Source: Chara braunii (Eukaryota; Streptophyta; Charophyceae; Charales; Characeae). Taken from it: a DNA stretch of 61,954 nucleotides. Within the stretch, counting starts at the first letter, position 1; each line of letters starts with the position of its first letter. The notes under the pieces were generated by a model that was not told the DNA's origin, did not search any database, and saw nothing but the letters and a program-made list of their open reading frames with translations. The stretch is from assembly GCA_003427395.1 (NCBI GenBank), contig BFEA01000198.1, positions 982,713 through 1,044,666 on the forward strand. The letters are read 5' to 3'. Positions 34,519 to 43,772 of this stretch are shown here, one piece after another. A program made the translations under genes and the position numbers.

Positions 34519-34599
34519 GGAGCTAGCCCGGGGCAGGTCGGACTTGATCCCAGGATCCTTTGCGTATCAGTCTGAGCCTATGCCTACTGGGCTAACTCC
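34519..34599 (-). repeat. tRNA-like block in the LTR
   Basis: Minus strand GGAGTTAGCCCAGTAGGC ... CTGGGATCAAG ... TAGCTCC: 7-bp acceptor-like stem (one G-T pair), GCC/GGC D-stem, A-box TAGCCCAGTAGG. It is the same family as the SINE head at 5,685. On the opposite strand, at 34,450-34,464, CGGGTTCGAATCCCG is a perfect tRNA T-arm with B box but no matching acceptor. The right copy at 60,539-60,619 is masked by Ns. Confidence 0.5.
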
Positions 34600-34696
34600 T
34601 GGTTCGGTTTTACTACGAGCCGTTTTGCCCTAAGTAGAGTACCGAGCTCAGCCTTAGTCAGTTCATAAGGCTTGCGGCCTACCGTAAGGGAATCGT

Positions 34697-35269
34697 GGGC
34701 CACTATCGGCCACCGCAACCTGTTTTCAGCAGGTTAGGCCCCTTTTGTCTAGTTGCCCTGGCCTCATGGCCGGGGCTTTTACTATTTCCTACCTATTTCC
34801 ATCCTGCGGGGCGTGGTTTCCCGCCTCGCTTTTTCTTTCTGATACACTCGATATTCGCCGACTTGAGCCGAAACAGTCGTACTTCCTCAGTCGTCAACCG
34901 ACTGAGAAAAACCGTCGCTGCGTCTGCGCGACTCTTTTTCGTTTTGACTAACCTTCCGACCTTGTGGTCGGAGGCTTTATTTACTAATCACTTTGCAGTC
35001 TCTGCACGTGCCGGAGTGACGCGCACGGTCATTTCATCTACTAACCTCCGTCGTCTTTGCACGCTCTGCGAGCATTCAAAATTTTCAACCCCTGACTCTT
35101 GTCCGCTTGTGCCGTGTTTTGACCCTTGCGGTTTCTACACTTTTAAGACCATAATTGTCGAGGGGTTTGCCCCAGTTTCTGTTTTTAGCCGTCTCTGTTC
35201 TAACAGTTGGCGTCGGCATTGTGTCGACTACAATATCATGAGCGGATACCCTTGTAAGGGTATCAGCTC
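34697..35269. repeat. Cluster of short perfect hairpins at the LTR edge
   Basis: AACCTG-TTTTCAG-CAGGTT (34,717-34,735), GCCC-T-GGCC-TCAT-GGCC-G-GGGC (34,755-34,776), CTCAGTCG-TCAAC-CGACTGAG (34,886-34,906), TCCGACC-TTGT-GGTCGGA (34,955-34,972), ATACCCTT-GT-AAGGGTAT inside GAGC...GCTC (35,240-35,268). All are kept in the right LTR (60,717-61,289). Confidence 0.75.
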
Positions 35270-35274
35270 CGACA

Positions 35275-36592
35275 GTCTTCTTAGACCCCATTAAGCGACG
35301 TCCCCATCGCTGGGGAATCTATATGCAAACAAAAGGCCTTCTGACGCGACAAGTTGTCAAAATCCGATTTCCTGGATGAAGTTGTGGTTTGAAGACCCTC
35401 ACCATTTCCCTTGGTGCGTCCATACTGCCAGGATTTCAACTTGGGTGTCCCACATACCAACAATTGCAATACCAAAGAAATATTATTCCATATGACTCAA
35501 AGTGGGGATACTGGATCTGTACTACAGTTACAGAGGTCCCCAAGGAAGATAATGATAGCCTCTCCCCTCAACTTTAGACTTTATTAACCAGGACCTCGTT
35601 GGGTGTCCTCTGAGTTAGGGATCATGTCTGAACCCAATCGTTTGGATGCGGATTTCAACCTAAGTCATCTTACTGTCCCACTCGAAGTCTAATGCAAGGG
35701 AATAGGCGACCTCGGTCTCAACCCACCACAGTCGGTTGATCAGGCCGGATCTGCGGCCCACCGTGTTGTTATTCTAACGGTGGTACCTGTATAGGTTACG
35801 CAATACAGGTTAAGATCCTCCTATCATAATATCTAAACCTGACTCTTGATCCCGCCGATATCTACCTGAACCGATTCCCTCATTAGGGAGGGCCTCCCCT
35901 CAGGTTTTAAGTTCTAGGCCGTAATCGGAAGGCCCGCTGCTTGGTTATACTTGGTCAGCAGCCCACGCTGGGAGTTACGTCCCAACGATGTCAATTTTCC
36001 ACCATAGGCTTGGTGACTCTCAGTCCCTCAGACTGACCAACTGAAGTGGATGATCGATGATCTTTTCAAATATATATAAAACCAATTTGTCCAAAAAAAT
36101 TTCCCTCTCGTTAGTTATTTTTTAAATGAGCGATCGATCCCATTATTCGAAAGAAAACAATGTCATTGATAAAAATGATGTAAACATGATTATATCCGTT
36201 TCTGAACGAGGGGCATCGTCAGAGCCACTTAGGGGTTATGTCTCCCAGACCTCGATCGCAGGCTGGATAGACATACATCTCGGGGATCTTTTAACCAAGA
36301 GGAAAGTCAACCAAAATATTCATAAAAAGTATGAAAAACATTCGTTTGACTCCTTGTCTTGTCAGAAGGCAAAAGAATCATCCATTCCATTCATAACATA
36401 TATAGGCAAAAGAATCATCCATTCCATTCATAACATATATCCACCTGACTCGCAGGGATTTTCGGATGCGTCAAAACAAAATTCTTGACTTTCTCACATC
36501 CCCTTTTTATGGTCTTTTTCCGAAAATAGTTACATAAGACAAAACATGAAGAGATTGACATTTACAACAAGGCATTCTCAAGATGTATAAAT

Positions 36593-36629
<37 letters not shown>

Positions 36630-37041
36630 TCATCATTTCTTGAACACTTAGGTGTTTTTCAGAGCATCCTAGTTCAAGATTTTTGATGACACATTTTGTA
36701 TGCAAATTCAACATGCATGACCAAATACTGGACAAAACGCAAGTGTGGAAGTGAAAATGTAAATCCGGCGGTATATCCCATAGACCAATAAAGAAAAACT
36801 CATATGTATAAATTACAGAACCACCTGTTTCACTTTCTAAAATACAGAATGTCGATCCAACAAGTCTTTTCCTAATGCTAATAGTCAATAAACAAACAGA
36901 GTATCCAACCTATATCTATACACCTTACCTAGAATTGTACTTGAGTAAGTAACCGACTCACTTTAACCCTTTCTCTTACTATTATACAATGTCAAAAAAA
37001 ATATATAAGATCTCAACCTCAAAGACTAGTAATGTCTTACT
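35275..37041. other. 3' noncoding interior of the retrotransposon
   Basis: No gene. It holds a perfect tandem duplication of a ~36-bp unit (GGCAAAAGAATCATCC...) at 36,367-36,441 and a (TA)n tract at 36,595-36,626. The weak purine stretch AAGAAGA next to the LTR (35,276-35,285, minus) is the only PPT candidate. Confidence 0.55.
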
Positions 37042-37425
37042 CTAAATTCCTAAAGTAAGCCTCAGCTGCTCGTACAACTGTACTCTGAATCCCTTCCTAC
37101 CCTTCTTGATCAGGTTACCTTCTCTGTCAATAAGTCTGTCACTCCCATAAAGACTGACCAAACCTTTGTCCCTGTCTTCCTGGAAACCAGGACATTCTTC
37201 CCTTCTGTGGGCACCTTTCATGCAATACCAACATAATCGTTTATCTTCTCCCCTTGTACTTTTTGTTGCCAGTTGAGGGTCAAGAGAAGCTTCCCTAATT
37301 TCTCCATCTCCCCCTCCTCAAGCCAATACCTCCAGATATGATCTCTTTTGTCCTTTTTCATTATTTGACTTGGACAGAGTAAGAGTTTTGTCCCCTTCCT
37401 GCACTTCTTTTTCATCTTTCAATCC
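37042..37425 (-). pseudogene. Gag2 nucleocapsid part with CCHC zinc knuckle
   Basis: One frame reads KRLCWYCMKGAHRREEC (knuckle at 37,233-37,192), a perfect C-x2-C-x4-H-x4-C, followed by LVSLYGSDRLIDREGNLIKK and ends at TAG (37,042-37,044). Upstream the frame is broken by a TGA near 37,316 and by a shift relative to the coiled-coil ORF. The IDREGNLIKK tail resembles FDKTGRQIDPN after the first Gag's knuckle. It would bind RNA as the nucleocapsid of a second Gag. Confidence 0.7.
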
Positions 37426-37449
37426 TTTTTCCCTTCCTGTCAATTTTTC

Positions 37450-38154
37450 TTATTTTCCTTCAAGTCCCTGGATGTTTTCTGTCCTCTTCTTTGCCTGGAT
37501 ACTCACCTTGAAGTCTTTCATGTCTTCTTCCATCTTCTTCCACCTTTTCTCCCACTCTTTACTCTCTTCCTTGCTCTCTTTCCTTTCAGACTCCATCGCC
37601 TTATTTTGCTCACTGACATTTACTTTCAGCCCTTCCACTTCCTTCTCCAACTTTTCCCTTTCTGTTTTTATTTCCTGACTTTTAGTATCATGAGCGATTT
37701 TTAGGGCTTCCACCTTTAACTCCAGCTTGTTCTGCTCAATTTTTTTCTTCTCCATTTCGCCCTTCAAATTCTCCACTTCCTTCCCCAACTCAGTCAGTTG
37801 TGAATCCTTTTTTTTTTCTGTCGTCCTTAGCCTTAGAATCTCTTTCAGGATTTCATAGATTTGGCTGGCTACTTTCTGCGTGAGCAGTTCCTCCTTTTCC
37901 TTTACCCTGTCATGAAGTTTTTGCATCAAGGATTTCAATTTTTTTTCCCTTTCTTCCCTTCTCCTTCCTTCTTCCACTTTCCCCAACTTTTCGACCACAT
38001 CAGCTTCTTTTTCAAGAAGCCATTCACAATCTTCTCTGATCATCTTATTGAGCTTTAACCTGTCCACATTTGAGGCCAGTTTGGAGCTGGCCACAGCCTC
38101 AGACAAAACTATATCTCCCATCCTCACTTTCCAGGGGGCGTTCATGCGGCTCAT
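37450..38154 (-). CDS. Gag2 coiled-coil part
   Basis: 234 codons, almost entirely heptad-like Lys/Glu/Leu sequence from residue ~45 to 225 (for example LTELGKEVENLKGEMEKKKI). A long parallel or antiparallel coiled coil is predicted by eye. It overlaps the capsid-like ORF by 56 nt in another frame, so one frameshift separates them. It lies between the capsid-like and zinc-knuckle parts, as expected for one Gag protein. Confidence 0.65.
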   Translation of the reverse strand: MSRMNAPWKVRMGDIVLSEAVASSKLASNVDRLKLNKMIREDCEWLLEKEADVVEKLGKVEEGRRREEREKKLKSLMQKLHDRVKEKEELLTQKVASQIYEILKEILRLRTTEKKKDSQLTELGKEVENLKGEMEKKKIEQNKLELKVEALKIAHDTKSQEIKTEREKLEKEVEGLKVNVSEQNKAMESERKESKEESKEWEKRWKKMEEDMKDFKVSIQAKKRTENIQGLEGK

Positions 38155-39112
38155 TTTCCCATAGGTGAATCACGGCGTGGTTCCTCCACTCCCTGTTCTC
38201 GTTCTCCTTTCTCTGTCTTTCTTCCTCAATTAACCTCCTCGTCCCATGGTCTTTGAGAGGCTCCGTGGAGGATGTTGCTTCTGCTCTCACTGATGGTCCA
38301 GCCTCCTCCATCTTTCCCTTTTTCTTCTCCTTTCTCTTTTCTTCTCCTTCCTCTTCTTTTTCTTCGGGAGATTTGTCACGTCCTTCTTCCTTCCTTGCTA
38401 TACGCCTTTCCTTCCCCTGCACCTCAGGTCTCTCCATGTTACGGACAATTTTTCCTTTTCCCTGTCGAGGGGGTGCCTCATTCCCATTTTTTCGTTGTGC
38501 CATTTCCAACCCTTCTTTCCTTCTTCCACTCCACACCCCTTGCTCCTGGAACAACTGCCTCTTCTTCTGCCTCTGTACGTTCAGAGGATAGACCTTTCTC
38601 ATCTCAACAAGAAAGTCACTCCAGGTATCTAACCCTTCTCTGATTTTTCTGACAGTCTCGCGTTCCCTGGGTGTTACCCTGATCGCGGCCTGCTCCAATT
38701 TTTCCTCATCATCCCATCTGTTCCTTTCTGCACAGAGACCGATGCTATCCTCGAAATCCTCCAAATTTGTTCCGTTGAAAATGATGTTATCTTCTATTTC
38801 ATCTCTTCTCAAATCTGCATATTTGGCCCACATAGACACTTTGAAGCTCTGCCATCCAAAAACTCTCATGGCCATTTTCTCCATCGCCTTCCTGCATTCT
38901 CCCACTCCAGTCACATTTTTCATCATGGTGGGCACATCCCACTCTTTGATGAAAGCGTGATTTTCATATTCCCTAAAAAACTGCCTCAGGTTATCCCCTT
39001 TCTTGTAAACCAGCATTCCCGCAGAGTCTCTTGTTACCATTGGATGCCTCAATCGTTCTTCCTCTCCAGGAATAGATCTGGTAGGACCCACCATCCCTCC
39101 CTTCTGCGACAT
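38099..39112 (-). CDS. Gag2 capsid-like protein downstream of integrase
   Basis: I take MSQKGGMVGPTRS (39,112) as the start; the frame is open to 39,220. VYKKGDNLRQFFREYENHAF, then FGWQSFKVSMWAKYADLRRD, DLEDF-type and RNRWDDEEKLEQ segments follow the pattern of retrotransposon Gag capsids (F-x-G-x-x-x-F...W-x-F-x-x-x-M-x-x-x-Y). The C-terminal half is a basic/acidic low-complexity tail. A good 3' splice site (TCTTTTGTGTGCAG) lies at 39,138, 26 nt before the start, so it may be made from a spliced RNA. Capsid assignment is by pattern only. Confidence 0.6.
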   Translation of the reverse strand: MSQKGGMVGPTRSIPGEEERLRHPMVTRDSAGMLVYKKGDNLRQFFREYENHAFIKEWDVPTMMKNVTGVGECRKAMEKMAMRVFGWQSFKVSMWAKYADLRRDEIEDNIIFNGTNLEDFEDSIGLCAERNRWDDEEKLEQAAIRVTPRERETVRKIREGLDTWSDFLVEMRKVYPLNVQRQKKRQLFQEQGVWSGRRKEGLEMAQRKNGNEAPPRQGKGKIVRNMERPEVQGKERRIARKEEGRDKSPEEKEEEGEEKRKEKKKGKMEEAGPSVRAEATSSTEPLKDHGTRRLIEEERQRKENENREWRNHAVIHLWENEPHERPLESEDGRYSFV

Positions 39113-39261
39113 GACAGCTGCTCCCTTAAGGTCAAGCCTGCACACAAAAGATTTGGAGGGACAGGTAGGACAATACGTCAGCCGATGGTTAACAATATAA
39201 TATTTTGCAAGGAAAATCATTTTTTTACAAAAAGAATTTCACAAGATAACAACTTTTTGAA

Positions 39262-40698
39262 TCAACTCACCTCCGGTCTTAGCTTGAATTTCTTCAGCCT
39301 GGACCCAAAGATCCAGTCATTCCTTGGTGTCCTATCCATTTCTTCCAGCTCGTAGGCTCCATAATTTCCTCGACGCCTGACCTTGTAGGGTCCCATCCAC
39401 CTCTTGTCCAACTTTCTTGACCATTGTTTTTCCAGAGACGAGTCGTAAAGTAGCACTACGTCTCCAATTTTCAATGACTCTTTTATTACACGTGAGAGTT
39501 TATCCAATTTTTCCTTGTCCTTCCCTCGGCTGTCTGCCACTCTGTTTGCCGCTTCTTGGATTCTATCTTCCGTAATGCTGACTTGCCTTGCTCGGATATT
39601 CAGTAAGTCCTCTAGGGATAGTTCATTTTTCAGATCTTGCTTCCGCCAAGTCTTTAGAAAGCTCTCTATTGGAAAGGTGGCATGTCTTTCATACCACAAA
39701 GTCGCTGGAGCATATCCTGTGGTCCTCTTGACCATGATCTTTTCCACAAAAAACACCGTCCGTAGGAACTTAGGCCATAAGTTAGGCTTCCCAGCAGTCC
39801 ACTTAGCCAACAGATTAGTGATGGTATTATGCCTTCTCTCTACTGGTGCATTCGCCTGAGGGTGTGCCCTGATCCTGTATTTGGCAATGACCCCGAGATC
39901 ATCCAAAAGTTCTTTTACCTCCCCGCATGTAAACTCAGATCCTCTGTCCATTGTTAATTCCGCTACGAAAGAGTATCGGAGGTAATATTCTTTGATACAT
40001 ACAGCCAAAACTGCCCCAGTCTTGGTTCGAATGACTTTCCCATCAACAAACCCCGTAAGGTTATCCCTAGCATCAAAGATATAGTTATATCCCCAAATCC
40101 TTTGCGGCATTGCCAAAAGATCCATTTGAATCACTGCCCCTACATCTTTAATGTACCTTGGATGTAAAGGCTCCTTGTTTCTGATTGGTGATCTGATTTG
40201 GCATAACACACAAGATTCGCAGTAAGTCCGGATTATCCCATACATTCCTTCCCAGAAGTACAACTCAGATATCTTCTTGACTATGGCAGCGAAGCCTCTG
40301 TGACCACCTACTGGCCCATCATGGAGAGCTGCTATCAGTGCTATGACGTCAATCTGACGATTTCTGCCACAAACGACCCTCCTAGGAGGCCCACGCTTAT
40401 CTCTGATAAAAAAATGTCCTCCTTGTACTATATAGTAATCTCTCATGCGGAGAGTCTTTTTACTAACCTCTTTTTCTCGTTTGTCCCCTGAGAGAAGAAG
40501 TCTCATCTCCAAGTGGAACCCATCATACTCTTCTCGAAAATCTTCCGAGATTTCACCTTGCTCAGACTCTTCTGCCTCCAATTCCTCACTGAACTCGTAG
40601 TCATCTTTCAGTACTATCTCATCTGGCTGAACCACTTCCTCGCCATCCTCTGTCTGGACCTGTAGGAGAGAGTTAACAAGGCAATGTACTCTCCCCAT
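39262..40698 (-). CDS. IN: Integrase (zinc-binding, catalytic, GPY/F domains)
   Basis: 478 codons, uninterrupted. HHCC zinc domain: H126, H133, C163, C166 (H133 to C163 has the standard 29 residues between). Catalytic core: D193 in IQMDLLAM, D251 in TMDRGSEF, E287 in PVERRH, with exactly 35 residues between D251 and E287. GPY motif WMGPYKV at 434-440, then KKFKLRP at the end. No chromodomain is seen. It would insert the element's cDNA. The frame is the same as upstream pol; the stop at 40,720 separates them, so the displayed N-terminus is just the first Met after that stop. The best-preserved part of the element. Confidence 0.95.
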   Translation of the reverse strand: MGRVHCLVNSLLQVQTEDGEEVVQPDEIVLKDDYEFSEELEAEESEQGEISEDFREEYDGFHLEMRLLLSGDKREKEVSKKTLRMRDYYIVQGGHFFIRDKRGPPRRVVCGRNRQIDVIALIAALHDGPVGGHRGFAAIVKKISELYFWEGMYGIIRTYCESCVLCQIRSPIRNKEPLHPRYIKDVGAVIQMDLLAMPQRIWGYNYIFDARDNLTGFVDGKVIRTKTGAVLAVCIKEYYLRYSFVAELTMDRGSEFTCGEVKELLDDLGVIAKYRIRAHPQANAPVERRHNTITNLLAKWTAGKPNLWPKFLRTVFFVEKIMVKRTTGYAPATLWYERHATFPIESFLKTWRKQDLKNELSLEDLLNIRARQVSITEDRIQEAANRVADSRGKDKEKLDKLSRVIKESLKIGDVVLLYDSSLEKQWSRKLDKRWMGPYKVRRRGNYGAYELEEMDRTPRNDWIFGSRLKKFKLRPEVS

Positions 40699-40719
40699 TG
40701 TCAGTAAGTGCTGATCAGC

Positions 40720-40992
40720 TTATCTCACTCCAGCCTCAATTGTTACCGGATCGTCTGTCAGACGGTAAGTCTCTTCCAAGGCTAGTTCAACCATTTCTTC
40801 TCCGTTCCTTTCTCCCCATGAGTCCTCCTCAACGAAAGATTTCAACACTAACCCTTCGATTTTTACTAAGGTTGCTGGCGCAAACCACATGAGTTTCCCT
40901 CTCCAGGCCTCCTTATCGTTAATACTTAGCTCCCATGAGTTCACATGGAGCTGCATATCGTCCTCGTCCAAAACTTCATCTACCGGTGGTGC
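40720..40992 (-). pseudogene. Pol linker between RNase H and integrase
   Basis: About 90 codons (APPVDEVLDEDDMQLHVNSW ... DDPVTIEAGVR) in the pol frame, bounded by in-frame TAA at 40,993 and TAA at 40,720. No catalytic motif. Its end GGA|GTGAGA and the CTCTCTCCTACAG before 40,660 would define a 69-bp intron that joins in frame to VQTEDGEEV, an alternative to a nonsense mutation. Confidence 0.55.
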
Positions 40993-41472
40993 TTATTCTT
41001 TGGACTCTTCAGGCTTTTCCCATTCTATCCTGCTCAAACCATCGGCCCTGTTCTTACTTCCTCGGATATGTTCCAGCTGAAAGTCGAACATCCAGATGTA
41101 CGTGAGTCATCTGGCGATCGTGGGATCCGTAGGCGTAAAGTTCTTGAGAGAATACATAAGCGATGTTGGATCTATTCTCAAAACAAACCTCCTCCCGTAG
41201 AGGTAATGCCTGAAGATGCACAAGCAGTGCAACACTGTCAATGCCTCTCTCTTGAATTGAGAGTAGTTCCTTTCAGTTGTGTTGAGGGTTCGACTCTCAA
41301 ATTGCAATGGTCTTTCCTTCCCTCCTGAATCAGCCTGTATCAGAACTCCTCTCAGGAATGTTGGTCCAGCATCGGTTTCTACGATGAAGGGTCGTTCAAT
41401 AATGGCATCATAGTCTGGTACACCCAGCACAAGACCCCCTTCATCAAATTCCTTCTTCAAGTTCTTTACCAC
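40993..41472 (-). pseudogene. RH: RNase H domain
   Basis: PFIVETDAGPTFLRGVLIQA (first catalytic Asp in TDA), SRTLNTTERNYSQFKREALT (Glu), RHYLYGRRFVLRIDPTSLMY (normally TDH-x-SL; here IDPTSL). After an in-frame TGA at 41,107 (a Trp position in relatives) the frame continues FDFQLEHIRGSKNRADGLSR, the conserved RNase H C-terminus, to TAA at 40,993. It degrades the RNA strand of the hybrid during reverse transcription. Two nonsense codons flank an otherwise well-kept domain. Confidence 0.88.
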
Positions 41473-41496
41473 CTGTTCGTGCTTCTCTCCCCATTC

Positions 41497-42501
41497 TCAT
41501 TCTTGATTCTTCCTTACCAACTTCCTCACATGTTTTGTCTTAGCGGCAAACCTTTCAATGAACATTCTCCATAACCCACACGTTCCAAGAAAACATCTCA
41601 CTTCACTGACGTTCCTGAATGACGTAGGCCATTCAAGGATCTTATTTGTTTTCTTGGTGTCTGGACGGCGTCCTTGTTCATTGCACAGGAAACCCAAAAT
41701 AGTGGCTTCTTTCATGCAGTGCTTGGATTTTGCTCCACTGGCCGTGAGGTTGTACTCTTGTAACAAGTCAAGTACTTTTATGAGATCATTGACATGATCC
41801 CAGACAAACTTTCTTATGCCAGGTGCAACCTCTTGCTCATCTTTCTCCATTGATCCTTTTACCGCAAGGTCATCAATATAGGGCTCAGTAATCTGCGGGC
41901 TGATCGGTTGCATGACTCTTACTATGCTCCTCTGCACCATGGCTACTACGTTTGGCCATCCCTGGGGTGCCGCGTTCATATGAATCAACCCTCTGGGAGT
42001 GTGCATCGCAGTGATTGGCCTATCAGTCGAATAGACTGGAAACTGGTCGTAACCAGAATACAGATCTATGAGCGAAATAATAGTCCTTCCTGCACATGCC
42101 TCAGAGAGTTGATCTGCGTTAGGAAGCCCACCAGCATCCCTAACTGTTACAGCGTTCAATTTCTGCAAATCCTGCACCCATCTAGGCACTCCGTTTGGCT
42201 TAATAAAACAGAACCATGGTGATGCGTATGGTCCGTTAGAGTACCCTGCCACATGCGATCCAATTTTCCCATCCAGATACTCCACTACTCTTTTTTTATC
42301 ATCGGGGTTTGGGTATTTAGCTCCTCTGACATTCCATGGTTGGTAAGGGATTGTGTGGATTCGGATCATTCCTACTATATCCACATCTAACCTACCCCTC
42401 TGATCATCATTGAAGGCATAGGCGCGATGTTTTTCCGACATCAACCCTATTACCAGCGCCTTCTCCTGCTCTGTCAGAAAACCCGATTCCCCAATAATCA
42501 A
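41497..42501 (-). pseudogene. RT: Reverse transcriptase domain
   Basis: 334 codons. SPWFCFIKPNGVPRWVQDLQ (residues 94-113), LIDLYSGYDQF with catalytic D146, PQGWPNVVAMVQ (179-190), YIDD with D210 and D211, LGFLCNEQGRRPDTKKTNKI (269-288), then ILEWP...FLGTCGLWRMFI (connection). All three catalytic aspartates are present. SPWFCFIKPNG instead of the usual SPVVLVKKKDG is a distinctive variant. It ends at TGA 41,497; the frame continues straight into RNase H, so this is one pol polyprotein split by a nonsense codon. It begins after TAA at 42,538. Confidence 0.93.
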
Positions 42502-42702
42502 ATGCTCCTTAGTCTCTGCGTTGATTCTGTAACTCTCTTAATTCCGGCTCTCTTTCATCTGCCTTATCAGTTCCCTTTCTTGTTCGTAGTACACACCCTC
42601 TTCGTGTGTTACTAGAACTGGAACTGAGTGGCTCTTCTTATCTACTGTCTTATACCTCATTTTGCTTCCTTGCTTGAGCCCACCCCTAAAAATGATGGCC
42701 GC

Positions 42703-43617
42703 TTACTTGAGCATACGGCCCCTGCATTCTTGCTTCTTGTGTGGATGGCGGCTTGTAAACCTGTTCCAACTTTCCTCCTTCAGGGTAATCATATAACTTG
42801 TCTGCCAAAACTTTGATTGTTTCTGGTTCCGCCATCTAATAAGCGGAGACCATATACATAGCTTGGTCAATGTTGTCAAGCTTAAAGCTAAGCCTTCATT
42901 CTCCTTTCCTTCATCTTCCACATCAGACCCCCATTCCAACTCCTTCCTCCTTTCCTCTGACTCCTCAAAGGTATATGATCCCGCATTGAGGAGGTTCTTT
43001 AAGCTATGAGGACCTGTATTCTTACAGGTGATGACCTCAAAGTTCATGCACGCTGGGTCACATAGAATCACAAACATGGTCCCATCATGCTTGTTCATGA
43101 TGAGAGCCTCCGAGCGCGATAAAAAAGAACTTCCTAGTAATATAGGAAGATCCAAGCTGGGCATGATATAAAAACAAGAACGAACTTTTACTCATTCAAC
43201 TTCCACCATCACATTTGATGCTATGCCAGTATATCCTGACTTTTCACTTGCCCCATTAAGGTATCCACGGTCTTTCTTGTCAATCTCCAGTCCCAACTTT
43301 TCAGCTGTTTCTGAGTTCATGATGTTCATCTTTGCTCCTTTATCTACCATTCCCGGACAATCCTTTTCCCTGATACTAACATCAATGGACCCTGTTTCTA
43401 CTGGCTTCCAGTCCATTTTGCTGCTAGCAATCGTCCAGTTGGTTTCTTTGGGGATTAAGTCTCCGAGTCTGACTAACTTAACTGTTGCCATTTTTTTCCT
43501 TGCCAGCTTAGCCTTGACCAACTCTCTGAGTTTTGACGTTGTTGCCAAAATCTCTTTCAGGTTTAGCAACTCATTGTGTCCCTCGAGAAGTTTGTTTACT
43601 AAATTCTCCAGGTCCAC
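42703..43617 (-). pseudogene. PR: Aspartic protease region with altered active site
   Basis: Two same-frame segments split by TGA at 43,192. In the first, GMVDKGAKMNIMNSETAEKL (residues 89-108) is the usual (V/L)DSGA-x-x-N(I/V) active site but reads D-K-G, with Lys in place of Ser/Thr. In the second, LDLPILLGSSFLSRSEALI is the conserved ILLGRPFL-type strand and the end of the protease fold. The rest, to TAA 42,703, is an acidic and basic linker towards RT. With D-K-G the enzyme is likely impaired or inactive. Confidence 0.8.
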
Positions 43618-43772
43618 ACCTTTTTCAATTGAGGTTTGGTACCTCCATTTTTTCTTCGACTTCTCCTCAACCTTCTCCTTTCCATCATTAGTCTTATGTT
43701 TTTTGACCCTCTACTCTGCGCGTTTGTTCTCTTCTCCTCTAAGCACCTCATCCTGATCCTCCTCATCTTCTC

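Noticed and set aside
34695-35294. 199-aa plus-strand ORF (and its partner at 60,964-61,575)
   Set aside because: It overlaps the hairpin cluster at the LTR edge, has no domain pattern, and runs past the LTR end into different sequence in each copy.
38253-38643. Plus-strand ORFs opposite Gag2, and similar ones opposite IN, RT and PR (39,515-39,859; 41,908-42,222; 43,223-43,756)
   Set aside because: Shadows of the minus-strand retrotransposon genes; Phe/Ser/Pro/Leu-rich because they read the complement of Lys/Glu-rich coding.
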